DNA of 64,000 nucleotides, taken from positions 1,860,001-1,924,000 of the forward strand of contig OU862922.1 in NCBI GenBank assembly GCA_917880885.1. The letters run 5' to 3'. This stretch comes from Limnephilus marmoratus. Its lineage: Eukaryota > Arthropoda > Insecta > Trichoptera > Limnephilidae. The notes under the pieces are model-generated. The model was not told where the DNA came from and did no database searches. It saw nothing but the letters and a program-made list of their open reading frames with translations. Position numbers and translations under genes: made by a program. Of this stretch, positions 53,997 through 63,944 are shown piece by piece (the stretch's first letter is position 1; every line of letters begins with the position of its first letter).

Positions 53997-55080
53997 CAGG
54001 GACATCTATGAAGTTATTTATCAATTTAAAAAGTATAAGTAAGTACGAAATATGTATGTATTTGATAAAAAAATATGTTTAATGTGTGTACACATAGGAT
54101 ATACTTACATACGCGCTATATGAACAAGTATTTGTACAAGATCTTTACGGAATATGATTTTGTGTCGGCTGGGATGCTGGAAGGAAATTATCTATACTAC
54201 AAACTTGTTAGGTTTGTGTTTCCACGGCGCAGTAATGACCTCTCGTTCATGGAATTTTATAATAATTGGGTTTGAAACATGTTTCATAATAGTATTATAA
54301 GAGCGATAAACCGGTATTGTATTTTTTAACAGAGAATTATTTGAAGATATGCCTGAAACAATCGTTTAACCTTTGGGAAGATGCAAATACAAATAGGATT
54401 GACTACTTGTGGAAACGTGTGAAACATGTTTATTACCGACTAATTAATTAACTACACGTAATTATTATGCTATCAATTAATTGATCAATATATTCGAGAT
54501 TTCTAGCATAAAATAAACTTGACGCCATTTTAAACGGGTTATAATTATTTTTTTAAATGTATTTAGTAGTTTTGTTTTTCTGTGGTGGTTTAATACCTTA
54601 GTAGTATCCATGAAACTAATTTCTGCAAGTGAATTTAAGCAGGTAAATGATCTATAAGTATTCTTTAATTTACGATGTCTAGAGTCAACATTTCTTCGTA
54701 TATAAAGATTTGGATTTACAAATAGGCATCTAAGCAAAAATAATAATGTTTTTGGCCACATTTGATAAATATTTAAATGGTTATTTAAATTCTCCAAGAT
54801 ACTTGATAAAATTGTTACCGAATGTTCTTAATGTTGACCTAAAAATTCCCGACAGTTTTTTGAAGTGAAAACTTCTTTAGCACCATTGTGATTTGAAACT
54901 GGATGAAACGAAAGAGCGATACAAAAAAGAGAAAAACACGTACATCTCTAGGATTTAGCCTGCGAAATAATGAGGTAGAATAATCTTTCTCCTCTTTGTG
55001 CGGTGCTTCGTAGTCTCCCCAATCTTGTCTACTTTAGTTTTCCTAAGGTTTTACTTCTACCGCGTGAGAACTGCACCCTT
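53997..55080. other. Unassigned AT-rich stretch
   Basis: Open frames at 54075-54275 (plus) and 54797-54477 (minus) show no recognisable domain. Confidence 0.4.
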
Positions 55081-55084
55081 GTAT

Positions 55085-55200
55085 TTTTTTATACATTAAC
55101 TCCTCACAGGAGGTCCTGAAGATAATAATTTCCCTCAGGGCATGTGTCATCTTTGAAGATGCTGTGTGAAGGGTTTTTGTGAGGATAGGAAGGTAGTCCG
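55085..55200 (-). repeat. Family A repeat, 3' end
   Basis: TTAACTCCTCACAGGAGGTC, TGAAGATAATAATTTCCCTC, CATGTGTCATCTTTGAAGAT, GGATAGGAAGG. Hairpin partly eroded. Confidence 0.6.
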
Positions 55201-55504
55201 ATGCCAATCTAAGGTTTTGACACAAATAAAAGTCTTCAGCCTCTGATGTTACTGATGGACGTGGATTTTAACGGTTACATGGAGAATTAAAATAATAAAA
55301 AAAATATGGCGAAGTGATGCGTCCACCAGCCACAAAGACGGTGGTCGAGGTCTCTTTATTTGTGACTTTACCTATGTCTCTTCAAAGAATGAGGGTTCAA
55401 GGCCAAACCTGCCTTAGTGACAACTCTGCTCAGATAGTCAGCCTAACCAACTGTGCGGAGTAAAAATAGCGATGTTGCCAATATAACAAGTTTGAAATGT
55501 TATA

Positions 55505-55860
55505 TAACATAGTAAACATGGGTCCCTTCAAGATCTATGTTATAAGAGGTAGAAAACACAGAGGACAGCGTGTCGTTCCAATTCCGAACTGTTGAACTTA
55601 AAGAAGAGTCGTAGAAGCAACCTGTTCATATGTTGGGCGCGCGTTTCACGTTTTTCCCGACTATGCACCGGTGCCGAAGGGTTTAATGACGCTAGCTCCT
55701 CGGAGCATCTTCCATTGTAATATCGGTAGAAAAGGGTTTTCAGAGAAGAGGTGGCTGGAAAATTCAACCATGGGGCGCACTTGCGATTTGTAGAGGGTTG
55801 GCAGTTGTGTACTATTAAAGTATCTGCGGGCCCCGTACAGTACAAACAAACATTTTTTTT
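55505..55860 (-). pseudogene. Jockey-like LINE ORF2, C-terminal fragment
   Basis: Two frames joined by a frameshift. The first reads YFNSTQLPTLYKSQVRPMVE and then FSSHLFS. The second reads SLKTLFYRYYNGRCSEELAS and ends FNSSELERHAVLCVFYLL. The Y-K-(A/S)-Q-V-R-P-x-x-E-(Y/F)-x-S-H-L and F-Y-R-Y-x-x-G-x-C-S-x-E-L pattern is the post-RT region of Jockey-type insect LINEs. 5'-truncated. Confidence 0.7.
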
Positions 55861-56674
55861 AACTATATGAGTGAAACCTTAAATTGTATCTAATATTGAA
55901 TTAAACGAAGACAATACTGGAAACAGAAAAATCAGAAAAAGATTTACGACGGATAAGACGGATTTTCGATTGAGTATAGCTAATATTGTCTTCATTTAAT
56001 TAAATATTACAATATTTTTTAGTTTTAAATTATCATTTTAATGTAATTTATTGCAGAATTTTTGAAAACTATGGGTACTTTTGAAAATTGGAATAACTTC
56101 AAACACAGAGAGAAGAAGAGCTTAATGCGGTCATTACCGTGAGAGCTTTTTTTCTCAACTTCCGACAATGTGACCTCCTAACTTAGTTTCTACAAGTCAA
56201 TGGAAGTCACAATCAAAAGTCCATGGAGTCACTTCTTCAAACCTTTTAATAGGAATAGATGATTACTTATTTATGTATTTATATTATACGCTTCATAATA
56301 ATTTTGTAGAGTAGTAATCATGAAGTAAAATATGCATTTTATTTAGAAGAATAACATTGTGCCAACATTGATATTTAACACATCTACTATTTCTGAGAAA
56401 GTATTGCCAACTGCATGCAATCTAGGTACAAGCAAGTATCTAAATGATAATCGTTGATAAATGATAATTGTTGCAATCAAAAATAATTTTAGATCGAGTA
56501 GGTAGTAGTTCTATACTTATCTGTTCAATCTTATTCTAAACTCTACAAATTATAATCCAATTAAAGGTTGGACGGTAGTTAAAATAAACTTAAACTATCA
56601 GTAAATATGTGGAAACTGTATATGTAGGTATATTTTATATTAAAAAATATTCTTGATGAAATTTTTTGTACTTT
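55861..56674. other. Mostly unassigned stretch
   Basis: 55955-56010 holds GACGGATTTTCGATTGAG and CTAATATTGTCTT, the tail sequence of the SINE at 6309. The remainder shows no feature. Confidence 0.45.
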
Positions 56675-57072
56675 AGCGCCACATAGGGGGCTCTGAGGGA
56701 AAAAATCTTTCAGGGCCTATGCCATCTTTTAGGATGCTGTGTTTAGAGTCATTTTAAAGAAAGGAAGAAAGAGGAAGTTCTGGGGAGGAAAATAGTATGA
56801 AGGGTGGGTAGGAATCTGGGGGTCAATATGTCCAGGAGTGACGGTAGTATGAATCCAACCGTCCCACTGCGGTCCAAGGTGACGGGTTGAGAGAGTCCGG
56901 TAGTAGGTGGGCAAACGCATCCGCCACTAATTTCTAGACAATACTTCCACTCCAGAAAGCCGGGCACCCTTCCCAAGTCACCAAACGTAGTGAACTTCTT
57001 CAGACGAACTATGGCAGGGGTGTTGATTATTCAATAAATGTTTCCCGGGGCGGAGGTATCCATAACCGCCTT
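56675..57072 (-). repeat. Family A repeat, near full length
   Basis: Reverse copy from GCGCCACATAGGGGGCTCTG through the 3' hairpin, GGATGCTGTGTTTAGAGTC, GGGGGTCAATATGTCCAGGA, CGGGTTGAGAGAGTCCGG, AAGTCACCAAACGTAGTGAA, GGCAGGGGTGTTGATTATTC to GGGGCGGAGGTATCC. Confidence 0.8.
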
Positions 57073-57149
57073 CCATATTAATAAACTACGAATAATAAAA
57101 TAATACCACAATTTAAGTATATTTTATAATGAAAATCTAATCACTTTGT

Positions 57150-57965
57150 TTAATTATCACTGTCAACATGTTTCAATAACAAAGTTATCTTCAGCAGGAC
57201 GAGAAGTTAATTTTAAAAAATAAATGAAAAACAAGTTATAGACAAATTAGAACCAAGACAAAAATAAAAAAAAGTTATAAAGAGATAATTATTTACTTAA
57301 AAAATCTCATAAAAATAGTTATATATAAAAAAAGTTATATAGTTATTAGTTGTATAAATTTGCCAACCATATTTTGGAAACTAGTCATTCTTTTGACATT
57401 AATAAAGGTCTTAAGATTTTACGTACCAACACTTACAATTAGATAATTAAGAAATTAGAAAAAGCGTTAATAGTAAATTAAATATTATAAATTACGAAAC
57501 GTTTTCTTAAAATAGCCATATTTTAAATTTATTTACTATAATTATATTTTTTTATGTTGTTATTTAAACTGCCTTTTTTATTATTTGTTTTTTAAAATTA
57601 TTTTATTATCTAAATGCAATTTTATATATTCTAAAATAATTTTTATATTTAATTTTATATTTATTTATAAGTACATGTTACATGATTAATACATTTACTT
57701 GAGAAGATACATTAGGTCACTATACTAGGCGCTGCCTGTATCATGGTGACCAATGGAGGATAGTTATTTTGAAATGAAGTCTAGTAAGTGTAGGTAAACA
57801 TATTTAAGTAAAATTATAAAAAAAATAGAAAATTGGTAGAAATGTTTCCAATAACTCACAAATTGCCAAAGTTGCCTGGAAAATAACACAAATAACTATT
57901 TTTATGAGATTTTTTAAGCAAATAATCACTCATACTTTTTAATTTTTGTCTTTGCTATAATTTGT
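57150..57965. mobile_element. Inverted PLE fragments
   Basis: A minus-strand 3' end with a hammerhead-like motif (57160-57200) is followed by a sequence at about 57235-57335 (ACAAATTAGAACCAAGACAA, AAAAATCTCATAAAAATAG). That sequence is repeated in inverse orientation at 57885-57960. Between them a plus-strand frame at 57350-57430 reads KFANHILETSHSFDINKGLK and IL, the same part of the GIY-YIG domain as FANHIIENNHSFEKNTGINI in the 762-1783 element. So this is a third head-to-head PLE arrangement from a different, older subfamily. Confidence 0.6.
57160..57200 (-). ncRNA. Hammerhead-like motif
   Basis: On the minus strand CTGAAGA, TAAC-TTT-GTTA, TT, then GAAAC-AT-GTT, followed by GACAG. Stem II is paired but offset by one base from the other copies, and CTG is duplicated just before the core. 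Probably decayed. Confidence 0.45.
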
Positions 57966-58019
57966 TCTAATTTGTCCATACTTAGATAAATTTATCCAAG
58001 ATTCTATCCAGATAACATT

Positions 58020-58140
58020 TAGTTCTGGTTAAATCTTGTAATTATAGTTAAAGATAGCAGCCAATAAAAAATGCGTTAAGAAAATGAAGATAATGTTAGT
58101 AGTTCTTGGTCGAAGAATGATTCTCAAGTAAATTTTATTT
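58020..58140 (+). repeat. Single copy of the 4135/6155 arm
   Basis: CAGCCAATAAAAAATGCGTT, AAGAAAATGAAGATAATGTT, AGTAGTTCTTGGTCGAAG. It matches the inverted-repeat arms around the nested block at 4-6 kb but lacks the SINE head. Confidence 0.55.
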
Positions 58141-58194
58141 GATTGAATTGTGTTATTTCACAATGTAAACATAATATAATGTATATTTGCGGCT

Positions 58195-58500
58195 CGTCCC
58201 AGAGTGGAAGACACTCTCAGTATTGCTCTGGTGTAAGACTACCATTCAGAATTGAAACCTTTATTGAAATGGCTTCAGCCCTGTTTGATGATCAGGTGGT
58301 TTACATGGTGGTTTACAAATTTCCCCTTCTTCCTCTTATTGCATTTCGCACTCCAATATAATATGTCTTTCATTTTAAGTTTGTGTTCAGTAACCCTAGC
58401 CTCACGCATATATCGATCCAATAGTTGGGGATGCCATAGTCTCACTGGCTCCAGGCGGTTGGGAGTAATTGGGACTCTGTGCGGTATTCACAAATAATTG
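58195..58500 (+). repeat. Family B repeat, near full length
   Basis: CGTCCCAGAGTGGAAGACAC, TGCTCTGGTGTAAGACTACC, TGAAATGGCTTCAGCCCTG, TTGGGGATGCCATAGTCTCA, TTGGGACTCTGTGCGGTATT. Reference copy for the family. Confidence 0.7.
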
Positions 58501-58823
58501 CCACATTTGATAAGATAAAACAAATTGACTAGAAAGTCTAATAAATTATTGATCTCTTTGCAAAATTCACAGTAAAAAATTATTTCCCTTAAATGTTTTT
58601 TTTTAATATTTCTTATGTGTATTCCTGAAAGATTGACACAAACATTTCAAGCAATTATATATTCCCCGAATAAGGCTCACAACCTTTGTAAATTCAAAGT
58701 ATTTTAAGCATTATTAATTGAAAATCCCGTAGAGAGCTACAAATCTTTTCTGATTTAAATATTGATCCTTATTAAGTTATAAAAATTCACATCAGATAAT
58801 TTTATAGCACCTTCAAAGAAATA

Positions 58824-58826
<3 letters not shown>

Positions 58827-58873
<47 letters not shown>
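58827..58873 (-). repeat. Poly(A) tail of the LINE (47 T on the plus strand)
   Basis: A pure homopolymer with no interruption, positioned 72 bp after the ORF stop. The lack of mutations suggests a recent insertion. Assembly length may be inexact. Confidence 0.85.
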
Positions 58874-58874
<1 letters not shown>

Positions 58875-58945
58875 TGTATTACAGACTGTGTCCATTTACA
58901 ATACACATGTAACATTAACTACATATATATGATACAAATAACAAG

Positions 58946-61243
58946 TTATAGATTTTTAGCATTAACATGCCTCTTGAATTCTTCAAGGCTACTATTAAAA
59001 ATATCGATAGTCTTGGAGGCGTTGTTTAACAGCGCCATACCTCGTGTCATGCTATGCCGAGCCAGTACGTCCGTTCTGCCACGTGGGATACAAAGCAGAT
59101 CATGGTGACGTCCCTGGCTGTAGTTATTCGGTACGAACAACTTATAGCATTCCAGAAGGTATGGGCTATCTATTAAATTATTAATAATTTTGTACGCCGT
59201 TACTGCAAGGGCCCCACTCCTCCTCGAGTGGAGACTTTGGTAGCGCGTTTCGGCAAGCAAATCTTCGTGATGCATGAATCGCGGGTACTCTCCGTGCATT
59301 CTCAAATACATGTATCTCAAAAACTTTTTTTGAATCTGTTCTAGTTTTTCAATATATTTTTGTTGGTATGGGGCCCATACAGCAGAGGCGTATTCAATTT
59401 TAGACCTTATAATGCAGTTGTACAAAGTCATCATTGCCTCGGGATTGGAAAATTGTTTGCAGAGTCTTATGACAAATCCGAGAAGCTTGTAGCATGATGT
59501 CGTCAACTGCAATATATGGTCCGAAAACGTAAGTTTGGGATCAAAGACTACCCCAAGGTCCTTGATGGATTTTACTTTTGACAATATATCATTTTTGATG
59601 CAATAATCGAATTTGATAGGGTTTCTCGAACGTGTATACGACATAGCGACACATTTTTTTGTATTAAAAAATAATTTATTTTCATCAGCCCATGATGAAA
59701 TTGAATCTAAATCAGTTTGCAATTTGACACAATCTTGACCATCACAAATTTTCTTAAGTAATTTTAGATCGTCAGCAAAAAGCAGGCAAGTGGAATGTTT
59801 GATGCATTCTTGAATGTCATCAATTAAGATTATAAATAGTAGAGGACCTAGGTTTGACCCCTGTGGCACTCCAGAGAATGCAGAGAATTCTCTAGACCTG
59901 TATCCGTCGATGCAAACATATTGTTTCCTATTCCTTAAATACGTGACAAAAAAATTTAGGAGGGGTTTGTCGAAGCCAATTCTATGTATTTTTCGTAGCA
60001 GTATGTCATGATCAACTCGGTCGAACGCCTTGGCGAAATCAGTGTAGATCACATCAGTTTGATGTTGAGCATCTAATCCTCTTGCTACTCTCTGTGAGAG
60101 TTCTAGAAGATTAGAGACGGTGGACTTATTTGATAGAAATCCGTGTTGGTTTCCCTGAAGAAACGGTTTAATTTGTTTGTTTAGCTTTTTGCAAATTATT
60201 GTTTCAAATATTTTTGGGAGTATCGACAGAACTGCTACTGGTCTATAGTTCTGGACTTCCGTTTTTGTTCCAGATTTATGTATCGGGCTAACCTTGGTTA
60301 GTTTCCAGGATTTAGGAAAAGTGGAAGTTGAAATACTGAGGTTGAAGATAAAGCATATCGGGTTAAACAAATGTTCTTCCAACATGATAATGATATGAGG
60401 TGGGATTCCATCTGGCCCCGTGGCCTTGTTGGGCTTTTGTTCCCGAATACATGCTTTGACTTCCTCAGGCTTAATTTGTTCCAGAGATATTGAACCTGTG
60501 TTTCTAGGCACCTCTGCCCGGAGACTTTCAACATCTAGGTTAGGGCTCATATGGTTGTATACCGACTGGAAATAGTCCGCGAATCTCTCTGAAACTTGTT
60601 GGGGACATTGGATTATTTTATCGACATTCATAAGTCCAATAGGAGTGCCCCTACCTGATTTTTGTGATCTAATATATTGCCAGAAGTTTTTGGGGTCTTC
60701 TTTGATCCCATTTTCAATATCGGATAAATATTTGTTCTTTTTTACAGTCATCTCTTTTTTGAGATCGGATCTCTTTGCAGAAAATAATAAATAGTCTGAT
60801 TTATTATTAGTAGCTTTGTACTTCCTGCGAAGAGATTCCTTACATTTGATTTTTTCTATAATATTTTTATCGAACCAAACTGGGTAGTTAACATTTGCTT
60901 TCGATAATTTTTTTAAAGGTACACATAATTCAAATATACTAAATAATACAGAGTAAAAATATTCCACAGCTTCGTTGACAGATTTCATGTTGTATAAATA
61001 TCTCCAGTTGAAGTGTGAGAATATTTTTAGACACAGATTAATATTAACGTGTTTAAAATTAAATTTGTTAAAGTTCGAATATAAGTGTCGTCCCATTTGA
61101 TGACGGTTTGCACGCATTTCACGCCTGCTGTATTGTGTCCTCGCCAGGGTGGCCGAGATAGCCAGTGTAGGATGGTGGTGATCTTCTTTAACCAATGCTT
61201 CATCGCTGTACGTCACCTCACATATATTTAAATTACTTAGCAC
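58946..61243 (-). CDS. Reverse transcriptase (LINE ORF2, truncated at the N-terminus), 765 aa
   Basis: Copies element RNA into DNA at the target site in the nucleus. Residues 1-30 hold the last endonuclease block (DHHHPTLAIS, residues 21-30, the S-D-H position as E-D-H). Residues 100-240 are the linker. The RT domain covers about 255-560: NKATGPDGIP (272-281), SPIHKSG (319-325), YRPVA (333-337), TDFAKAFDRVDH with the first catalytic Asp at 402, GVPQGSNLGP (458-467) and FADD (489-492) in place of YADD. Residues 560-765 are the C-terminal domain (IQKKFLRYMYLRMHG...IDIFNSSLEEFKRHV). There are no internal stops or frameshifts. The most similar lineages are Jockey/CR1-like. The first ATG is an artefact of 5' truncation. 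It cannot make a full mobile unit alone but is recently active by its state. Confidence 0.9.
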   Translation of the reverse strand: MLSNLNICEVTYSDEALVKEDHHHPTLAISATLARTQYSRREMRANRHQMGRHLYSNFNKFNFKHVNINLCLKIFSHFNWRYLYNMKSVNEAVEYFYSVLFSIFELCVPLKKLSKANVNYPVWFDKNIIEKIKCKESLRRKYKATNNKSDYLLFSAKRSDLKKEMTVKKNKYLSDIENGIKEDPKNFWQYIRSQKSGRGTPIGLMNVDKIIQCPQQVSERFADYFQSVYNHMSPNLDVESLRAEVPRNTGSISLEQIKPEEVKACIREQKPNKATGPDGIPPHIIIMLEEHLFNPICFIFNLSISTSTFPKSWKLTKVSPIHKSGTKTEVQNYRPVAVLSILPKIFETIICKKLNKQIKPFLQGNQHGFLSNKSTVSNLLELSQRVARGLDAQHQTDVIYTDFAKAFDRVDHDILLRKIHRIGFDKPLLNFFVTYLRNRKQYVCIDGYRSREFSAFSGVPQGSNLGPLLFIILIDDIQECIKHSTCLLFADDLKLLKKICDGQDCVKLQTDLDSISSWADENKLFFNTKKCVAMSYTRSRNPIKFDYCIKNDILSKVKSIKDLGVVFDPKLTFSDHILQLTTSCYKLLGFVIRLCKQFSNPEAMMTLYNCIIRSKIEYASAVWAPYQQKYIEKLEQIQKKFLRYMYLRMHGEYPRFMHHEDLLAETRYQSLHSRRSGALAVTAYKIINNLIDSPYLLECYKLFVPNNYSQGRHHDLLCIPRGRTDVLARHSMTRGMALLNNASKTIDIFNSSLEEFKRHVNAKNL

Positions 61244-61289
61244 TAAATCAAGCTATATTTATTAAAAGAAAATAACTTAGTTTACATCA

Positions 61290-61375
61290 CTTTATTTTTT
61301 TTATATTTTATACTATCAACATGTTTCGTGAACCATGTTCACTTCTTCAGGAATAAAAGTATAAATAATATTATA
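61290..61375 (-). repeat. PLE 3' end next to the LINE
   Basis: The minus strand runs from a CTTTTATTCCTGAAGAAGTG start through the hammerhead-like motif to AAATAAAGTGATGTAAACTA and AGTTATTTTC. This parallels the ACAAAGTGATTTGTTTTAAT tail of the copy at 44951. Confidence 0.55.
61313..61356 (-). ncRNA. Hammerhead-like motif with a six-pair stem II
   Basis: CTGAAGA, A, GTGAAC-ATG-GTTCAC, then GAAAC-AT-GTT and GATAG. Stem II is different in sequence from every other copy yet perfectly paired. Stem I is weak (TTATTC opposite GATAG, with an extra T). Confidence 0.6.
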
Positions 61376-63170
61376 TATCAGCAATACTTTTGTTTTGTCT
61401 GCAATTTGGAAGTAGTACATTATTTGAATACGAAATTGATATTACATAATACGAACCAACGCAGGATACTTCCCAAATATTAAGTTGCTACATTAAAACC
61501 ATAATCCTTGTCAGATGGACACCTGCTTTCGGTTCAAGGTAGCCGTGAATTAAAATTCATTCATTGTTTGGCAAATTGAATGCTGATATACGAGTATTTC
61601 ACCCGACTATGAAATATTGAAGGCAAAACAAAGAGAAAAGGATCAATGTGTGGAAACTAGCGTATTGAAGCCTTTTTTGTACCACGAGGAAGGTTTTATT
61701 GATTATTTTTTAATTTACTAGTTTCACTGTGTAGTTAGTTTCTACCCGGTTTTACTTGAGATTCAACTTTAATGGTACAAGGAATAAATATTATGACATC
61801 TCGTTTAATTTTTAGACAGGCAAACAAATTTTAAAAAGCTCATTAGCTCATGATGAAAATGCCGTGGTGAACTGAAAAATGTTGGGTTTATTGGAATATG
61901 AAAGCCATATGTTATATATTTTTTATCACAACGAATAAAGGTAAAAATAGACATAAAATTTGATAGGCAGGTGGAGTCCATAAATGGTCCATTTAAGCGT
62001 AAAAGTGGTTTTGTACCCTAAAAGATAAACCACTTAAGTCTATAGCTATGTGTGGTTTATCCTTTTATCTTAATGGGAAGGGGGGGGGGTAAGATTTTGA
62101 AGGCGAAAAAAAGACATATTTTCATGATTTTTTTTGGAGATATAAATAATGTTGATTTATTTTTTTTTATATACACGTTGTAGTATAATAACTGCATTAT
62201 TTTTGAAAAAAAAATGCAATTAAAAATATTAATAAATAAGTCCGTGAGAGCTAATCTCCGGAGGCACCATGAAAAAAAGGAGTTATGCGGTGAACATCAT
62301 AACTCGTTACCGGATCATTCAAAACAAAAAAATCGAAATGCGTTTAAAAGGTGGTATGTTTTTCTAGGTAATCAGAGGGAGTTTTTTTCGATTTTTTTTG
62401 TTTTCGGCAGCATTTTGAAGTGGAAAACGCGATTTTTGCTAAAAAATTTTGTGAATTTGTTATTATAAAATAAAAGAAAAATGGCAAAAAAACTCTCTTT
62501 GATTACCTGTTGATTTATGTGTAGAGAGAGTGTAAAAAATTTAAAAATGATCGGTCATGTTTTCAAGTTGTTACTGATAAACGTTCACAATTTCGTGATT
62601 AAAATCAAAAACATATTTATTAGTTTATGCTTATATTTTTTATAATACAACTATTTTTTTTTAACTTGAGGAAAACTGTCGAAAAAGGATCAATTTATCT
62701 AATGAATATTTTTGGTGCCTATCAATCAAATCGTTAATATAAAAAGAAACAAAATAAAATCATTTATTCGTTGTGATACTTAATGTTATACACGTCCAGA
62801 CAATTAAAATGCAAAAAACGTATCGACAATATTTTGAATAAGCAACTCGTACAACTTGTGAATATGATTAAAATATGTACACATTTCTAGGAACGATAAA
62901 ATATGATTCTCCAGAACAAGATCGATTCTAGAAAACGTATCGAACAGGTGTACAAAAAAAGGGTTCTCAATCATTGAACAAGTAAAAAAAAATCAAACAG
63001 TTTTATATCACAAAAAATCTACTGACCACAAGAAGCGACCGTTTTAAAATATTATTGCTCAATCGATTTAGCACGAATGTCAAGAGTTTTTTTGGCAAGT
63101 TTTTAGTTGTTTTAATGTCTCCATTTGAAATTGTTTAAAATTCCTCCCTCGCCCTCATTACAAGATTAGA
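61376..63170. other. Unassigned AT-rich stretch
   Basis: No gene recognised. The frame at 62214-62468 has a basic, low-complexity product with no motif. Confidence 0.4.
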
Positions 63171-63255
63171 TAAAAGACTCTACACCTTCAGAATGAGAAT
63201 AAGCGCCCGGGAAGCAGCAGTCACAGAAGTAGTATGTAAAGTGTGATCTGCTAAT

Positions 63256-63468
63256 ATGTTAATCTCATGGGAATCAATTTATTCACCAGCCGAAAACAAA
63301 AAGAGTAACATCCTCTGGGGAGATTGTTATCTCCGAGGTGGCTCACGCAGAGTGGGTGTCAATTATGCTTATGGCCCATGTGAAAGATGGGGTGTCGATT
63401 TACATCAAGGCAATGCTCAATATAAGATTAATATTAACAAGTATAAAGTAACCATTAAATTTGGATGA
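63256..63468 (+). CDS. Hypothetical small ORF or terminal exon, 70 aa
   Basis: MLISWESIYSPAENKKSNIL, then WGDCYLRGGSRRVGVNYAYG, PCERWGVDLHQGNAQYKINI and NKYKVTIKFG-stop. It is rich in Gly, Trp, Tyr and Cys and has balanced codon use, unlike the AT-driven random frames around it. A CACCAG acceptor-like site at about 63289 could begin an exon at PENKK. I recognise no family. It could be a host exon or a relic of a larger protein. Confidence 0.35.
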   Translation: MLISWESIYSPAENKKSNILWGDCYLRGGSRRVGVNYAYGPCERWGVDLHQGNAQYKININKYKVTIKFG

Positions 63469-63469
63469 A

Positions 63470-63944
63470 AAACGATAAGTTATTATTTTCTTATTTTAAT
63501 TTGAGCAGACTTACAACAATGATTCGGTATCACTGAGCTATTGAGGCAACCGTAATTCTGCGGTATTTTGTTGCTAGTAGGTGCCTATAATTATTGTTAT
63601 GTGATTTATTATTATTTATTAACAGTCTTATTGTCACCAATGTAATAATTAGGTTTCAAATTTATAAAATGCACATTCGTATTTTTTCCTAAAATAATAA
63701 CAACAGTGCTTTTACACTTGGTGAAGTCCCGGCATCGCTCAGAATTTACGTAAATCAGACAGTAATCGTAGTATTATTTTGAACGTCCAGTGTGCAAATG
63801 TCAAAATTCTCCTCTAAGGGATGGTAAAGCGGTATCTTTCTATTGATTTGAAGGTCAAGTGTGCAAAATTTCATAAATCTAGGAATAAAACTGTAGATTT
63901 TTATAATGTTAAAAGCTACCCACAAACTATTCGTGATAATAATA
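63470..63944. other. Unassigned stretch
   Basis: No feature recognised. Confidence 0.35.

Larger units (their letters stand above)
58827..61262 (-). mobile_element. Young 5'-truncated non-LTR retrotransposon
   Basis: Spans the intact ORF2 remnant, a 72-bp 3' UTR and an uninterrupted 47-nt poly(A) tail (58873-58827 on the minus strand). AAAGAAATAATA just left of the tail and AAAGAAAATAAC just right of the 5' end are a possible imperfect target duplication. The element lacks ORF1 and most of the endonuclease. It lies beside a PLE 3' end. Confidence 0.75.

Noticed and set aside
1877..57072. Family A as a Helitron (3' hairpin followed by CTAA)
   Set aside because: The hairpin-to-end distance and an A-run after GCTAA in most copies fit retroposition better, and I could not define a 5' TC end. 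Not excluded.
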